Positions 17,682 through 27,268 are shown, numbered from the stretch's first letter. The stretch is DNA of 64,000 nt from Dehalococcoidia bacterium (GCA_009692685.1 SHYS01000006.1:62001-126000), one strand, 5' to 3'. Made by a program: numbers and translations. Notes: a model not told the origin generated them from the sequence alone.

Positions 17682-18749
17682 CTACACCCCGGCGGCCTGG
17701 AGTAGCTTCGCCTGCTCGTCCATCGCGACCGCGTCGATGAGTACGTCGATCTCGCCGTCCATGACACGGGGCAGGCTGTGGATCGTCAGGTTGACGCGGT
17801 GGTCCGTGACGCGATCCTGCGGGTAGTTGTAGGTGCGGATCTTCTCGGAGCGCTCGGCCGTGCCCACCTGCGCCTTGCGTGCGCCCGCCTGTTCTGCGGC
17901 CTGCTTCTCGCGTTCCATCTCGTAGATGCGAGCGCGCAGGTGCGCCTCGGCCTTCGCCCGGTTCTTCGCCTGCGACCGTTCGTCCTGGCAGATCACGACG
18001 ATGCCGGTCGGTTCGTGCGTCATGCGCACGGCGGTCGAGACCTTGTTCACGTTCTGGCCGCCCGCGCCGCCCGAGTGGAAGATGTCGATGCGGACCTTGC
18101 CCCAGTCGATGTCCACGTCCACGTCGTCGACTTCCGGCAGCACCGCCACCGTGGCCGTGGAGGTGTGGATGCGGCCCTGCGTCTCCGTCTCCGGCACGCG
18201 CTGCACTCGATGTACGCCTGACTCGTGCTTCATGTAGCGGTAGGCCTCTTTGCCCCGCAGCTCGAACGCGATCTCCTTGTAGCCGCCGCCGGCAGCCTCT
18301 GAGGTGTTGATGACCTCGGTCTTCCAGCCGCGGCGCTCGGCGTAGCGGACGTACATCCGGAAGAGGTCGGCCGCGAACAGCGCCGCCTCCTCGCCGCCGG
18401 TGCCCGAGCGGATCTCGACGATCACGTCCTTCTCGTCGGCCATGTCCTTGGGCAAGAGCGCGAGCTTGAGGTCCGCCTCCAGACCCTCGAGCTCCGGCGC
18501 GAGGCGCTCGATCTCTTCCTGGCCGAGGGCCCGTTCGTCCTCGTCGCCGCTCGAGGTGAGGGCGCGGGCATCAGCGATCGCCGCCTGCGTGTCGCGATAG
18601 CGGCGAAAGAGCCACACCACTTCCTCGATGCGTGAGCGTTCGCGCGCGAGTTCGTTCACCCGGCGGTGGTCGGCGACCACCTCGGGGTCAGCGAGCAGGC
18701 GCGAGATCTCTTCGAACCGCGCTTCGATTTCGGCCAGTCGTTCGAGCAT
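17682..18749 (-). CDS. prfA: Peptide chain release factor 1
   Basis: 355 residues, normal RF1 length. The tip of domain 3 carries HSGGAGGQNVNKVSTAVRMT with the GGQ that triggers peptidyl-tRNA hydrolysis. The domain 2 segment GVHRVQRVPETETQGRIHTS is as in RF1, and RSEKIRTYNYPQDRVTDHRV follows near the C-terminus. RF1 terminates at UAA and UAG, which fits the many TAG-ending genes here. PrmC, which methylates the GGQ Gln, is the next minus-strand gene. Confidence 0.97.
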   Translation of the reverse strand: MLERLAEIEARFEEISRLLADPEVVADHRRVNELARERSRIEEVVWLFRRYRDTQAAIADARALTSSGDEDERALGQEEIERLAPELEGLEADLKLALLPKDMADEKDVIVEIRSGTGGEEAALFAADLFRMYVRYAERRGWKTEVINTSEAAGGGYKEIAFELRGKEAYRYMKHESGVHRVQRVPETETQGRIHTSTATVAVLPEVDDVDVDIDWGKVRIDIFHSGGAGGQNVNKVSTAVRMTHEPTGIVVICQDERSQAKNRAKAEAHLRARIYEMEREKQAAEQAGARKAQVGTAERSEKIRTYNYPQDRVTDHRVNLTIHSLPRVMDGEIDVLIDAVAMDEQAKLLQAAGV

Positions 18750-18795
18750 GGGCTCATTCTAACAGCGGCGGACCGAACGCTCTTCGGGGCTCAGC

Positions 18796-20058
18796 CTACC
18801 CCCGCAGCCTCATGGCCACCTCGGCCAGTGGCACCGTGATCTGCTCACCCTCGCCAAGGAGTGGTTTCACCTGCACCACGCCCTCAGCGGCCTCGCGGTC
18901 ACCGATGATCAGGGCGAAGCGTGCGCCCGAGGCATCTGCCGCCCGCAATGCCGCGCGCATCGAGCGGCCGGGCGTGCCACCTCGTACTGCGAAGCCATCG
19001 GCACGCAGGATCGAGGCGAGGCGCACCGCCGCGCCTGCCCCTGCCTCACCGAGGGGGACCGTGACCGCGTCGAGCGCGCGGGCAGTGATGACTCCATCGA
19101 TACCGCGCTCTCGCAGCAGCAGCATGATCCGCTCGAGACCGGTCGCCCAGCCCACGCCCGGCGTGTTGGGCCCACCCAGCGTCTCGATGAGGCCGTCGTA
19201 GCGGCCGCCCGCACCCACCGTGGACTGGCCACCGGCATCGGCAGGTTCGAACTCCCAGACGGTGTGCGCGTAGTAGTCGAGGCCACGCACGATCCGCGGG
19301 TCGACCTCGTAGTCGATACCACGGCGATCAAGGAGCGCGCGTACGGTGTCCCAGTGCTCGCGGTCTTCACCGGCGAGGCTATCGAGGATGCTCGTGGCGC
19401 TCTTAACAGCCGCGTGATCGACGTCCTCTTTCGAGTCGAGGATGCGGAGCACGTTCGTCTCGAAACGGCGCTGCGAGTCGCCGGACAGCGTCGCGAGGTG
19501 GGGGCGGAAGTGCTCGCGCAGCGCCGCCTCGTAGTTGCGTCGCGTAGCCGCTGTGCCGATCGCGTTGATGCGCAGCACGAGATCCCCAAGGCCGAGCGCG
19601 CGGTAGATCTCGCGCTGCAGCTCGATCACCTCGACGTCCGCGGCCGGCGAGGGATCGCCGATGCACTCCACGCCGAACTGGTGCAGCTGGCGGTAGCGCC
19701 CCGCCTGCGGGCGGTCATAGCGAAAGAACGGACCCCAGTAGAACAGGCGCACCGGCTGCGGCCTCGATGCCATGCCATGCTCGAGGTAGGCGCGCGCGAC
19801 GCCTGCCGTCCCCTCCGGGCGCAGCGCGAGTTGGTCCCCGCCGCGGTCCTCGAAGACGTACATCTCCTTGGAGACGATGTCGGACTCGTCACCGACGCTG
19901 CGCAAGAAGACGCCCACGTCCTCGACGATGGGTGTGCGGATCAGGTGATAGTCGAATGACCTCGCGACGCGCGTGGCGGTGTCGACGACGTGCTCGAAGA
20001 GCGCTTCGTCGTCAGGCAACAGGTCGTGCATTCCTCGGGGCGCGCGCAGAGCAGCCAT
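18796..20058 (-). CDS. hisS: Histidyl-tRNA synthetase
   Basis: 420 residues with class II motifs: PRGMHDLLPDDEALFEHVV at the start, motif 2 region ALRPEGTAGVARAYLEHG and FYWGPFFRYDRPQAGRYRQL, histidine-binding RGLDYYAHTVWEFEP, and motif 3 TPGVGWATGLERIMLLL. The C-terminal anticodon-binding domain follows. It charges tRNA-His in the cytosol. It precedes prfA in the same direction with a 46-base gap. Confidence 0.97.
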   Translation of the reverse strand: MAALRAPRGMHDLLPDDEALFEHVVDTATRVARSFDYHLIRTPIVEDVGVFLRSVGDESDIVSKEMYVFEDRGGDQLALRPEGTAGVARAYLEHGMASRPQPVRLFYWGPFFRYDRPQAGRYRQLHQFGVECIGDPSPAADVEVIELQREIYRALGLGDLVLRINAIGTAATRRNYEAALREHFRPHLATLSGDSQRRFETNVLRILDSKEDVDHAAVKSATSILDSLAGEDREHWDTVRALLDRRGIDYEVDPRIVRGLDYYAHTVWEFEPADAGGQSTVGAGGRYDGLIETLGGPNTPGVGWATGLERIMLLLRERGIDGVITARALDAVTVPLGEAGAGAAVRLASILRADGFAVRGGTPGRSMRAALRAADASGARFALIIGDREAAEGVVQVKPLLGEGEQITVPLAEVAMRLRG

Positions 20059-20132
20059 GTGCCGAGTCTACCCCGCGCAGGCCGTAGAATCGGCGGGCTC
20101 TTGAGACGCGGCGCGCGGAATCGAGGTTGTCA

Positions 20133-20771
20133 GTGACGCAGGAAGCCCGTGAGCGTCGCGCCCGCACGATCGTCCTCGAGAGCGTGATCCGCTCTCGCCG
20201 CTCGATTCGCGGCCTCGAGGGGCCGCCGCTCCCTCCGGCGGGGGTCGAGGAACTGGTTGCGCTTGCGTTGACGGCGCCGGCGCCACACCACACGCAACCG
20301 TGGCGCTTCGCCGAGGTGTTGCCCGAGCGTCGAGCCGCCCTCGCGAACACCATGGCCGAGGCGTGGCGCGCCGATCTCGTTGCGGACGGCGTACCCGAGG
20401 GGCAGCGCGAGCGCGCTCTCGCCCGCTCGCGTCGCCAGATCGAGGAGGCGCCCACGCTACTCCTCGGTTGCGCGGTCGCCGAGGGCCTGCGCGTGTATAC
20501 CGACGACCGCCGTGCGCGGGCCGAGTGGACCCTCGCGACGCACTCGTTCGGTGCCGGGATGCAGAACATCCTGCTCGCCGCGTCCGCTCGAGGGCTGGGT
20601 GCGTTCTGGATCTCGGCGCCGCTGTACGCGCAGGATGCCGTGCGTGCCGCGCTCGACCTCGACCCCTCGTGGCAGCCGCAGGCGCTTATCGCGGTCGGCC
20701 ATCCGAGCGCGGACTACCGGCCGTTCGCCCGGCCCACGCCCGACCTCGCGAAGCACTTCGTGCGGCGGTAA
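20133..20771 (+). CDS. Nitroreductase-fold protein, FbiB C-terminal-like
   Basis: The GTG at 20133 is preferred because GAGG lies 6 bases upstream; it gives 212 residues. IRSRRSIRGLEGPPLPPAGV, then ALTAPAPHHTQPWRFAEVL (FMN-binding, HHTQPWRF), and QNILLAASARGLGAFWIS show the nitroreductase fold. The closest subgroup is the C-terminal domain of FbiB, which in mycobacteria reduces dehydro-F420-0 during F420 maturation. No CofE-type ligase domain is attached. The presence of F420-type enzymes in this window supports an F420 link, but another FMN reductase role is possible. Confidence 0.75.
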   Translation: MTQEARERRARTIVLESVIRSRRSIRGLEGPPLPPAGVEELVALALTAPAPHHTQPWRFAEVLPERRAALANTMAEAWRADLVADGVPEGQRERALARSRRQIEEAPTLLLGCAVAEGLRVYTDDRRARAEWTLATHSFGAGMQNILLAASARGLGAFWISAPLYAQDAVRAALDLDPSWQPQALIAVGHPSADYRPFARPTPDLAKHFVRR

Positions 20772-20871
20772 GCGGGCGCGCATGCGCGCCAGCGGCGCGA
20801 TCAGGGGAAACCCTGATGCCATCGAGGGCGGATGGCGGGATTCGAAGCCGCTCGCGGCGCTAAACTGGATC

Positions 20872-23037
20872 ATGGCCACTGCGAGCCGTCCCCCCGCCGG
20901 TGTGCGCGAGCTCTTCGAGGCGCTCCCGGCCTATCTCCCCGCCGCGCGCGTCGAGGAAGTCAAGCGCGCCTACGACTTCGCCTTCGAATGCCACGATGGC
21001 CAGATGCGCCAGTCCGGCGAGCCGTACATCACCCACCCTGTGGCCGTTGCCGCGCTGGTCGCGGGCCTGCGGATGGACGCGCACACCATCTCGGCGGCAC
21101 TCCTGCACGATGTCGTCGAGGACTGCGGCGTCACCGTCGAGCAGCTCCAGAAGCGCTTCAACGACGATGTCGCGCGCCTCGTTGAGGGCGCCACCAAGAT
21201 CGAGGCGATCCAGGTCCAGGACGCCAGCCGCATCGACGCCGAGACACTGCGGAAGATGTTCGTGGCCATGGCCGAGGACGTCCGCGTGGTGATCATCAAG
21301 CTCGCCGACCGCCTCCACAACATGAGCACCCTCGAACCTCTGGAGCCGGCCCGCCAGCAGCGCCTCTCCCGCGAAACGATGGAGATCTACGCGCCTCTCG
21401 CGGCACGCCTCGGGATCTGGCAGTTCAAGTGGCAGCTCGAGGACCTCGCGTTCCGGTACCTGCAGCCCGAGGACTACAGGCGTGTCTCCGAGATCGTCAC
21501 GGCACGCCGCGGCGAGCGCGACAGGTTCGTCGACGATGTCGAGCAGGAGTTACGCGCCGCCCTCGAGGCTGCCGGTATCAACGCTGAGGTTTCGGGCCGC
21601 GCCAAGCACCTCTACTCGGTGCACGACAAGATGCGCCGCTACGCTGAGCAAGATCGCTCCTTCGATGAGATCTACGACCTCCTTGCTGTGCGCGTCCTCG
21701 TGGGCAGCGTCGCCGACTGCTACAACGCCCTCGGCGTGGTGCACCAGACTTGGCACCCCATCCCCGGCGCCTTCGACGACTACATCGCGAGCCCGAAGGA
21801 GTCGATGTACCAGTCGCTGCATACCTCGGTGTTGGGGCCCGGCGCACATCCCTTCGAGGTGCAGATCCGCACCCTCGAGATGCACGAGGTCGCCGAGTAT
21901 GGCGTCGCCGCGCACTGGTCCTACAAGGGCGAAGCGCGGCGACGCGATGTGCAGTACGACGAGCGCATGTCGTGGCTGCGTCACCTCGTTGAGTGGCAGC
22001 AGGACGCCTCCGGCACCGAGGACTTCCTAGAGTCCGTGAAGAGCGACGTCTTCGCCGACCAGGTCTTCGTCTACACCCCAAAGGCCGAGGTGCGCGTGCT
22101 GCCTCGAGGCTCCACGCCTATCGACTTCGCCTATCGAGTGCACACGGACCTCGGTCATCAGTGCGCGGGCGCGCGCGTCAACGGGCGCATGGTGCCCCTC
22201 AACACGAAGCTTGAGAACGGCGACGTCATCGAGATCATCCGTGCCCGCGCACCCAAGGGTCCCTCACGCGACTGGCTCATCGAGCACCTCGGCTACCTAG
22301 GGTCGAGCCACTCCCGGCAGAAGGTGCGCCAGTGGTTCCGGCGCCAGCAACGCAGCGAGAACATCGCTCGAGGCCGCGAGCTCTTCGATCGCGAACGCAA
22401 GCGCCTCGGCGTCCGCGAGGCGCCGCCCGATCTCGCACAGCGCCTCGGTTACGCCGACCTCGAGGACATGCTCGCGGCGCTCGGGTACGGCGATGTGTCG
22501 CTCCAGCGCCTCGGGCTGCTGCTCGCGGAGCACACCCAGCAGGAGGAGCTGGCACTTACCCCCTCGACCTCTCGGCCGGCGGCGACACCACTCGGACCCG
22601 GCGGCGTGCGTGTCCTCGGGGTCGGCGGCCTCGTCACCACGCTCGCGCATTGCTGTAACCCGCTCCCCGGTGACGACATCGTCGGCTACACCACGCGCGC
22701 CCGAGGCGTGACGGTGCACCGCGCCACCTGCCGCACAGTGCGCGCCATCGACGAGATCGAGCGTCTCATCGACTGCGACTGGGGCCCTGTCGGCAACGTC
22801 TACGAGACCACCATCGACGTGGTGGCGTGGGACCGCCCGGGCCTGCTCCGCGACGTGGCGGCGCTGGTCGCCTCGCAGCGCGTGAACATCGCCTCGGTGC
22901 GTCACGACTCGGCGGTGGACGGCACGATCACGGTGCACATGACGCTCGAGACCGAAGGTCTCGCCCAACTCGCCGCCCTCATGACCCGCCTCGAAAGCGT
23001 GCGCGGCGTCACCGGCGTTGGCCGCACCGAGGCGTAG
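20872..23037 (+). CDS. rel: Bifunctional (p)ppGpp synthetase/hydrolase, Rel family
   Basis: The ATG at 20872 gives 721 residues, the standard long RSH length. Order of domains: HD hydrolase (HDVVED near residues 79-84; hydrolytic residues appear intact), synthetase (RAKHLYSVHDKM, ESMYQSLHTSVLGPGAHPFE, VAEYGVAAHWSYKGE), TGS (FVYTPKAEVRVLPRGSTPID), a Cys/His-containing region (LAHCCNPLPGDDIVGY) and an ACT domain at the end. It makes and degrades the alarmone in response to starvation. It starts about 100 bases after the nitroreductase-like gene. Confidence 0.96.
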   Translation: MATASRPPAGVRELFEALPAYLPAARVEEVKRAYDFAFECHDGQMRQSGEPYITHPVAVAALVAGLRMDAHTISAALLHDVVEDCGVTVEQLQKRFNDDVARLVEGATKIEAIQVQDASRIDAETLRKMFVAMAEDVRVVIIKLADRLHNMSTLEPLEPARQQRLSRETMEIYAPLAARLGIWQFKWQLEDLAFRYLQPEDYRRVSEIVTARRGERDRFVDDVEQELRAALEAAGINAEVSGRAKHLYSVHDKMRRYAEQDRSFDEIYDLLAVRVLVGSVADCYNALGVVHQTWHPIPGAFDDYIASPKESMYQSLHTSVLGPGAHPFEVQIRTLEMHEVAEYGVAAHWSYKGEARRRDVQYDERMSWLRHLVEWQQDASGTEDFLESVKSDVFADQVFVYTPKAEVRVLPRGSTPIDFAYRVHTDLGHQCAGARVNGRMVPLNTKLENGDVIEIIRARAPKGPSRDWLIEHLGYLGSSHSRQKVRQWFRRQQRSENIARGRELFDRERKRLGVREAPPDLAQRLGYADLEDMLAALGYGDVSLQRLGLLLAEHTQQEELALTPSTSRPAATPLGPGGVRVLGVGGLVTTLAHCCNPLPGDDIVGYTTRARGVTVHRATCRTVRAIDEIERLIDCDWGPVGNVYETTIDVVAWDRPGLLRDVAALVASQRVNIASVRHDSAVDGTITVHMTLETEGLAQLAALMTRLESVRGVTGVGRTEA

Positions 23038-23414
23038 GGGAGGGTCGGTTATGGGGGCACTTGTTTAACCCCGAACGCCGACTACGCGCGGCAGGCTGCA
23101 GCGATGGTCGAGCGGGAAGTGGCTGACCGCGGAGCACTAGGGAGGTTTCGACAGTGACAGCCAGACTCTCGTGACGGATTTGCGTCCTCTGGCTGGCCTT
23201 GCGTTCCTACGCGTCAACGCCGGAAGGGATGCTTCCTACGCACCGGTCGACAACTTCCTCCCTTTCGTAGCGCATGCTTTAGGCACGCTTCCTCCGGGGA
23301 GCCCGCGCGCCGCCTTGCCCCGGTTATCGACCTCGACAGCGGCGCGGCGCAGCGGGGAATCACAGCCATCGAAGCTGCTTGCGACCCCGGGGCACCGAGG
23401 CCACACTGGCGCCT
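23038..23414. other. Intergenic region, no confident gene
   Basis: No ORF here matches a family I recognise. An open stretch at roughly 23070-23157 encodes MVEREVADRGALGRFRQ before a TGA and could be the tail of a lost gene, but it has no start region. No convincing terminator for rel was seen. Confidence 0.4.
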
Positions 23415-24566
23415 ATGGGTGCCCTCCCTTTCCGTATCGAGTTCGGCCAGCGCGCTATCGAGGACCTGCAGCGGCGTCTCGATGTCGCGCGCTGGCCCGC
23501 GGTCACGTTCGACACCGGCTGGAGCGCAGGTACGAACGACGCCGTGCTGCGCGATCTCGTCGACTACTGGCGGCGTGAATTCGACTGGTTCGCCGTGCAG
23601 GAGCGGCTGAACGTGCTGCCGCACGTCCGAGCGCCGATTGATGGTCCGGGTGACGAGGAGTTGCACGCCGTCCTGCTGACGCGCGGCGGGCCGCCTCGGA
23701 CCCCCGTGGTGCTGCTGCACGGCTGGCCGGGGTCGTTCATCGAGCTGCTGCCGGCGGCGGAGCGGCTGGTCGAGGACGGGCCTGACGGCCTACCAGGCCT
23801 CGACGTGATCGTGCCGTCGCTGCCAGGGTTCGGCTTCAGCGACGCGCCGCGCGCGCCGGGCATGCACCCCGGTCGTATTGCCGAGCGCATTCACGGGCTG
23901 ATGCGGCTGCTGGGCTACGCGCACTACGGCGTGCAGGGCGGCGACTGGGGAGCCATCGTCGGTGCCCGCCTCGCGAGGGCGCATCCTGAGGCAGTGCTCG
24001 GGCTGCACCTCAACTTCCCCGCCGGCATCGTGCCGCTCGCCGTTGGCTTCACGCCATCTCCCGCGGAGCGCGAGTACGAGCGCTGGGCGGCGGGCTGGGC
24101 CGAGGAGGAGAGCGCCTACAGCCACCTGCAGCGCACGAAGCCCCAGACTCTCGCCTACGCGCTGACCGACTCGCCCATCGGCCTGCTCGCGTGGATCCTC
24201 GAGAAGTTCTGGCGCTGGAGCGACCGGGGTTCCGCCGACGATCTCTGGCAGACGTTCGACCGCGACGATCTGCTGGCGAACGTGACCATGTACTGGCTCA
24301 CCGGTTCGGCGCTCGCTGCGTCACGTACTTACTACGAGCGCGCTCACGAGGAGCCGCCGCACCGTCCGGCGACGTTTCTCAGGGTGCCGACTGCCTTCGC
24401 TCGATACCCGGGAGAGCCATGGCACGCGCCGCGCGAGATGCTAGAGCGCTCCTGCAACCTGCTGCGGTGGACGGAGCAACCTCAAGGTGGACACTTCGCG
24501 GCCCTCGAGCAGCCGGAGCTCTTTGCCGCCGACGTGCGAGCATTCTTCGCGTCGCTACCTCGATAA
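23415..24566 (+). CDS. Epoxide hydrolase, EHN-domain alpha/beta hydrolase
   Basis: 383 residues from ATG 23415. The N-terminal EHN domain (FRIEFGQRAIEDLQRRLDVA, DYWRREFDWFAVQERLN) is followed by the alpha/beta fold: oxyanion motif LLHGWPGSFIE, nucleophile elbow GVQGGDWGAIVG with Asp as nucleophile, and the C-terminal catalytic His in EQPQGGHFAALEQPE. The Asp nucleophile and HGWPG motif distinguish it from esterases. Such enzymes open epoxides to diols. Substrate unknown. Confidence 0.92.
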   Translation: MGALPFRIEFGQRAIEDLQRRLDVARWPAVTFDTGWSAGTNDAVLRDLVDYWRREFDWFAVQERLNVLPHVRAPIDGPGDEELHAVLLTRGGPPRTPVVLLHGWPGSFIELLPAAERLVEDGPDGLPGLDVIVPSLPGFGFSDAPRAPGMHPGRIAERIHGLMRLLGYAHYGVQGGDWGAIVGARLARAHPEAVLGLHLNFPAGIVPLAVGFTPSPAEREYERWAAGWAEEESAYSHLQRTKPQTLAYALTDSPIGLLAWILEKFWRWSDRGSADDLWQTFDRDDLLANVTMYWLTGSALAASRTYYERAHEEPPHRPATFLRVPTAFARYPGEPWHAPREMLERSCNLLRWTEQPQGGHFAALEQPELFAADVRAFFASLPR

Positions 24567-24626
24567 CGCAGTGTCGAGGCGCGGCACATGGAACGAGGTC
24601 GGTCGCTCCAGTAAACTCAGTTCGAA

Positions 24627-24701
24627 GCCCCCGTAGCTCAGAGGATAGAGCACCGGCCTCCGGAGCCGGTTGCGCAGGTTCGAGTCCTGCCGGGGGTACC
24701 A
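24627..24701 (+). tRNA. tRNA-Arg (CCG)
   Basis: Acceptor GCCCCCG pairs with CGGGGGT (one G-U), D stem GCTC/GAGC, anticodon stem CCGGC/GCCGG around CTCCGGA (anticodon CCG), T arm CAGG-TTCGAGT-CCTG, discriminator A and an encoded CCA. Confidence 0.96.
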
Positions 24702-24745
24702 TCCGTACCTGCCCGCTGAGCAATCCATTGAAAGCAGCGCGTTTG

Positions 24746-25252
24746 ATGGCCCAGACCGCGTACGACGAAGCCGTATCTGCTCGCTGGATGGTCTGGCTGA
24801 GTGCGGGTATTGCCATGCTTGGAGGCCTTCTCGCGCCCGCGATCCTGCGTGACGCCGATCTCACCACACAGCAACGCGCGCTCACGGCACTTCTTGTGGT
24901 CGGCGCCTGTGTCGTCGGAGGATTCGTGGGGCTGATCTTCTCGAGGCTGAACGTCCGTGCTGGTATCGATGGCGTGCGTGCTGGCTTCGGCCACTTCGCC
25001 ACGTTGATCGCGCCGGAGCACATCGAGGGCGTCCACGCCGAGCGCTACCGCTGGCTGCGTTTCGGTGGCTGGGGCCTGCGCTTTGGCTGGAACTTTCGCA
25101 ATCGCGCGTACAGCGTCCCGTTTGTCCAGCGGGGCGTGACGATTCGACTGCAGGGAGGCCGCACGGTGTTTGTGAGCAGCCGCGAACCGGAGCGTCTCGC
25201 CGCCGCGATCGATGAGTTGGCGTGCTCTCCCAGCGGCGCGATGGCCACGTGA
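24746..25252 (+). CDS. Membrane protein with two N-terminal spans, function unknown
   Basis: 168 residues. Two hydrophobic segments (WLSAGIAMLGGLLAPAIL and ALTALLVVGACVVGGFVGLI) precede a soluble domain with RWLRFGGWGLRFGWNFRN and a PH-like strand pattern ending VFVSSREPERLAAAIDEL. That last pattern is common in bacterial PH-domain membrane proteins. The stop TGA overlaps the GTG of the cyclophilin gene (GTGA), so they are coupled. Confidence 0.7.
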   Translation: MAQTAYDEAVSARWMVWLSAGIAMLGGLLAPAILRDADLTTQQRALTALLVVGACVVGGFVGLIFSRLNVRAGIDGVRAGFGHFATLIAPEHIEGVHAERYRWLRFGGWGLRFGWNFRNRAYSVPFVQRGVTIRLQGGRTVFVSSREPERLAAAIDELACSPSGAMAT

Positions 25253-26085
25253 GCCGCGAGCGCCGCCAAGAGGAACGCAGGCTTCGCCAGCGTCGCCGGC
25301 GCCAGTCGCGCCCCTCCAACTACGTGCCCTCAGCCGGGCCTGTGCGTTTCCCCGGTATCATGGGCGTGTTTCAGGACTACACGAGGCTATTTTACCTCGG
25401 AGCGATGATCCTCATGCTCGCCGGTTTCGGCGCGGCCTTCTTCCCCAGCGGGGGGACTACCAGCACGGATGCAACCCGGAAGGAAACGCCGACGGCTACC
25501 GCCGAGGCGACGGAGACAGCGACGCACGATCCGAACGAGATCCGTCGTACCTACGCCGCCGCGCCGCCGATGCAGATCGATCCGAAGGCTAGCTACCAGG
25601 CGGTCATCCACACCGATCGTGGTGATGTGTGCGTCCAGCTCCTCGGAGACAAAGCGCCGACATACGTGAACAACTTCGTATTCCTCGCCAATGCCCATTT
25701 TTACGATGGGCTCACTTTCCACCGCGTCGAGCCGAACTTCGTGGTGCAGGCCGGCGACCCGCCGGGACGTCCCACCGGGCCCGGCTACAGTCTTACCGAG
25801 GAGAAGAACGACCTGACGTTCGAGCCGGGCGTGCTCGCGATGGCGAAAGCGGGTCCGACTGTCAATGGCTCTCAGTTCTTCATCACCATAGGTCCGGCGT
25901 CCCACCTGAACGCCGACTTCACGGTATTCGGCCGTGTGATCGAGGGATTGGACCTGCTGGGGACCTTCCCCGCTCGGCCACTGAACGCTCCAGAATCTGT
26001 GCCTGCAGTCACCATCCAGAGCGTCGAGGTGCTGGAGACTCCAGCGGCGTCCTCGGCGTTGTCCTCAGGAGGTTCGAATGGCTAA
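25249..26085 (+). CDS. Membrane-anchored cyclophilin-type peptidyl-prolyl isomerase
   Basis: The GTG at 25249 overlaps the preceding stop and gives 278 residues with a strongly basic cytoplasmic N-terminus (SRERRQEERRLRQRRRRQSR) before a single membrane span (LGAMILMLAGFGAAFF). A Thr-rich linker leads to a cyclophilin domain: YDGLTFHRVEPNFVVQAGDP, NGSQFFITIGPASHLNADFT and VFGRVIEGLD. The Arg, Phe and His positions of the active site look retained. It should catalyse prolyl isomerisation outside the membrane. Starting at the internal ATG 25360 would delete the basic anchor. Confidence 0.88.
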   Translation: MSRERRQEERRLRQRRRRQSRPSNYVPSAGPVRFPGIMGVFQDYTRLFYLGAMILMLAGFGAAFFPSGGTTSTDATRKETPTATAEATETATHDPNEIRRTYAAAPPMQIDPKASYQAVIHTDRGDVCVQLLGDKAPTYVNNFVFLANAHFYDGLTFHRVEPNFVVQAGDPPGRPTGPGYSLTEEKNDLTFEPGVLAMAKAGPTVNGSQFFITIGPASHLNADFTVFGRVIEGLDLLGTFPARPLNAPESVPAVTIQSVEVLETPAASSALSSGGSNG

Positions 26086-26581
26086 GCGCTACGACGCGGC
26101 CCCCGAGATGACCATTGAGCCTGCGAAGTCATATCTGGCGCGCCTCAAGGTCGCGGCCGGCGACGTCACTATCCGGCTGCGCAGCGACGTCGCGCCGCAG
26201 AGTGTGAACTCGTTCGTCTTCCTCGCGCGGGAGGGCTTCTACGACGGCTGCACGTTCCATCGAGTCATTCCGGGCTTCGTGGCGCAGGGTGGGGATCCGA
26301 CGGGTTCCGGCAGCGGCGGCCCCGGCTACACCATCTTCGATGAGCTCTCGGATGTCCCGTTCGCTCTCGGCGTGCTGGGAATGGCGAACGCCGGACCGAA
26401 CACCAATGGTTCGCAATTCTTCATCACGCTTGGTGACGCGCCCCACCTCACGGGCCGGTACACCGTATTCGGCGAGGTGACGGACGGCATTGACGCCGTC
26501 ATCGCGATCGCGCCTCGAGACCCGAGTTCAGCGCGGGGTCCCGGTGAAGTCATCGAGGGCATCGAGATTATCGAGGAGTAA
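26078..26581 (+). CDS. Cyclophilin-type peptidyl-prolyl isomerase, cytosolic
   Basis: 167 residues, no signal or membrane span. Overlaps the previous cyclophilin gene by 8 bases, so the two are co-translated. Conserved core: YDGCTFHRVIPGFVAQGGDP, TNGSQFFITLGDAPHLTGRY and TVFGEVTDGID. The N-terminus (MTIEPAKSYLARLKVAAGDV) parallels that of the membrane-bound partner, so this tandem probably arose by duplication, giving one isomerase on each side of the membrane. Confidence 0.93.
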   Translation: MAKRYDAAPEMTIEPAKSYLARLKVAAGDVTIRLRSDVAPQSVNSFVFLAREGFYDGCTFHRVIPGFVAQGGDPTGSGSGGPGYTIFDELSDVPFALGVLGMANAGPNTNGSQFFITLGDAPHLTGRYTVFGEVTDGIDAVIAIAPRDPSSARGPGEVIEGIEIIEE

Positions 26582-26739
26582 GCGCGGGCGCCGATTCTCT
26601 CTAGGAGTCCTCTGAGCGAGCTTTCGAGCGCCCATTTTCGTACGCAACTCCGACGATCGTTCCGAAAATCAAGTGAAGGCTGCCCGCTTCCCGCGCGCCG
26701 TCTAGCGAACGTTTGTGCTTTTTCGAGGGGCGGCCCTGG

Positions 26740-26931
26740 CTACCTCGAAGCGGCGCGGCGCTCGGCGTAGACCATGATCCCGAAGGCGGGTGCGAAGGCA
26801 GCGAATGCAATCAGCGCGGGCAGCAGCCACCCGCCGATGAGGAACAACAATCCGAAGGCAAGCGCGAACGACATACCCAGGATCGAGCCGATCCGGGCGA
26901 CGAGGACGTAGGGCGGGAGTCCTTCAAGCAT
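26740..26931 (-). CDS. Small two-span membrane protein
   Basis: 63 residues from the ATG at 26931. Two hydrophobic helices (SILGMSFALAFGLLFLIGG and LPALIAFAAFAPAFGIMVY) and a basic C-terminus. No family recognised. The gene is divergent from the damaged membrane-protein gene at 26975, which shares the short promoter region. Confidence 0.55.
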   Translation of the reverse strand: MLEGLPPYVLVARIGSILGMSFALAFGLLFLIGGWLLPALIAFAAFAPAFGIMVYAERRAASR

Positions 26932-26974
26932 GACCGTGTGGCCAATCCTAGCAGCGCCTCCAAGACGCCACAAC

Positions 26975-27268
26975 GTGAGCGCTGACCCACTGGCGCAGCG
27001 CCTCGAGGAAGTGCGTCCACTTCTCTTCATGCGCCGCTGGTTTGTCATCGTCTTTACCGTCGTGGCCGCGGCGATGTTTCTCCGCGTGCTGCCCGCCACG
27101 GGATTGAGACGAGCTCAGCAACGAAGAACAACTGCATTACCTGTTCGGCTGGGATGCGCCGCCTCCCGGCCGACCTTACCGGGGCTTCGGCGATCTTTGG
27201 AGCAGTTTGGGTGAGTACTTCCAGGGCTGGCTCGCGGTGCGGTCGTCGTTCCGCGCCGTCAGCATGTA
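26975..27268 (+). pseudogene. Single-span membrane protein gene with a frameshift
   Basis: From GTG 26975 the frame encodes PLAQRLEEVRPLLFMRRWFV and a membrane span, then loses sense after VLPATGL. The next frame continues DELSNEEQLHYLFGWDAPPP and GFGDLWSSLGEYFQGWLAVR to a TAG at 27266. One extra base near 27110 joins the two. The combined 97-residue protein has a plausible layout (anchor plus soluble tail). No family recognised. Confidence 0.55.

Noticed and set aside
23038..23414. T-box or other tRNA-like leader before the epoxide hydrolase
   Set aside because: No T-box sequence, specifier loop or terminator could be found.
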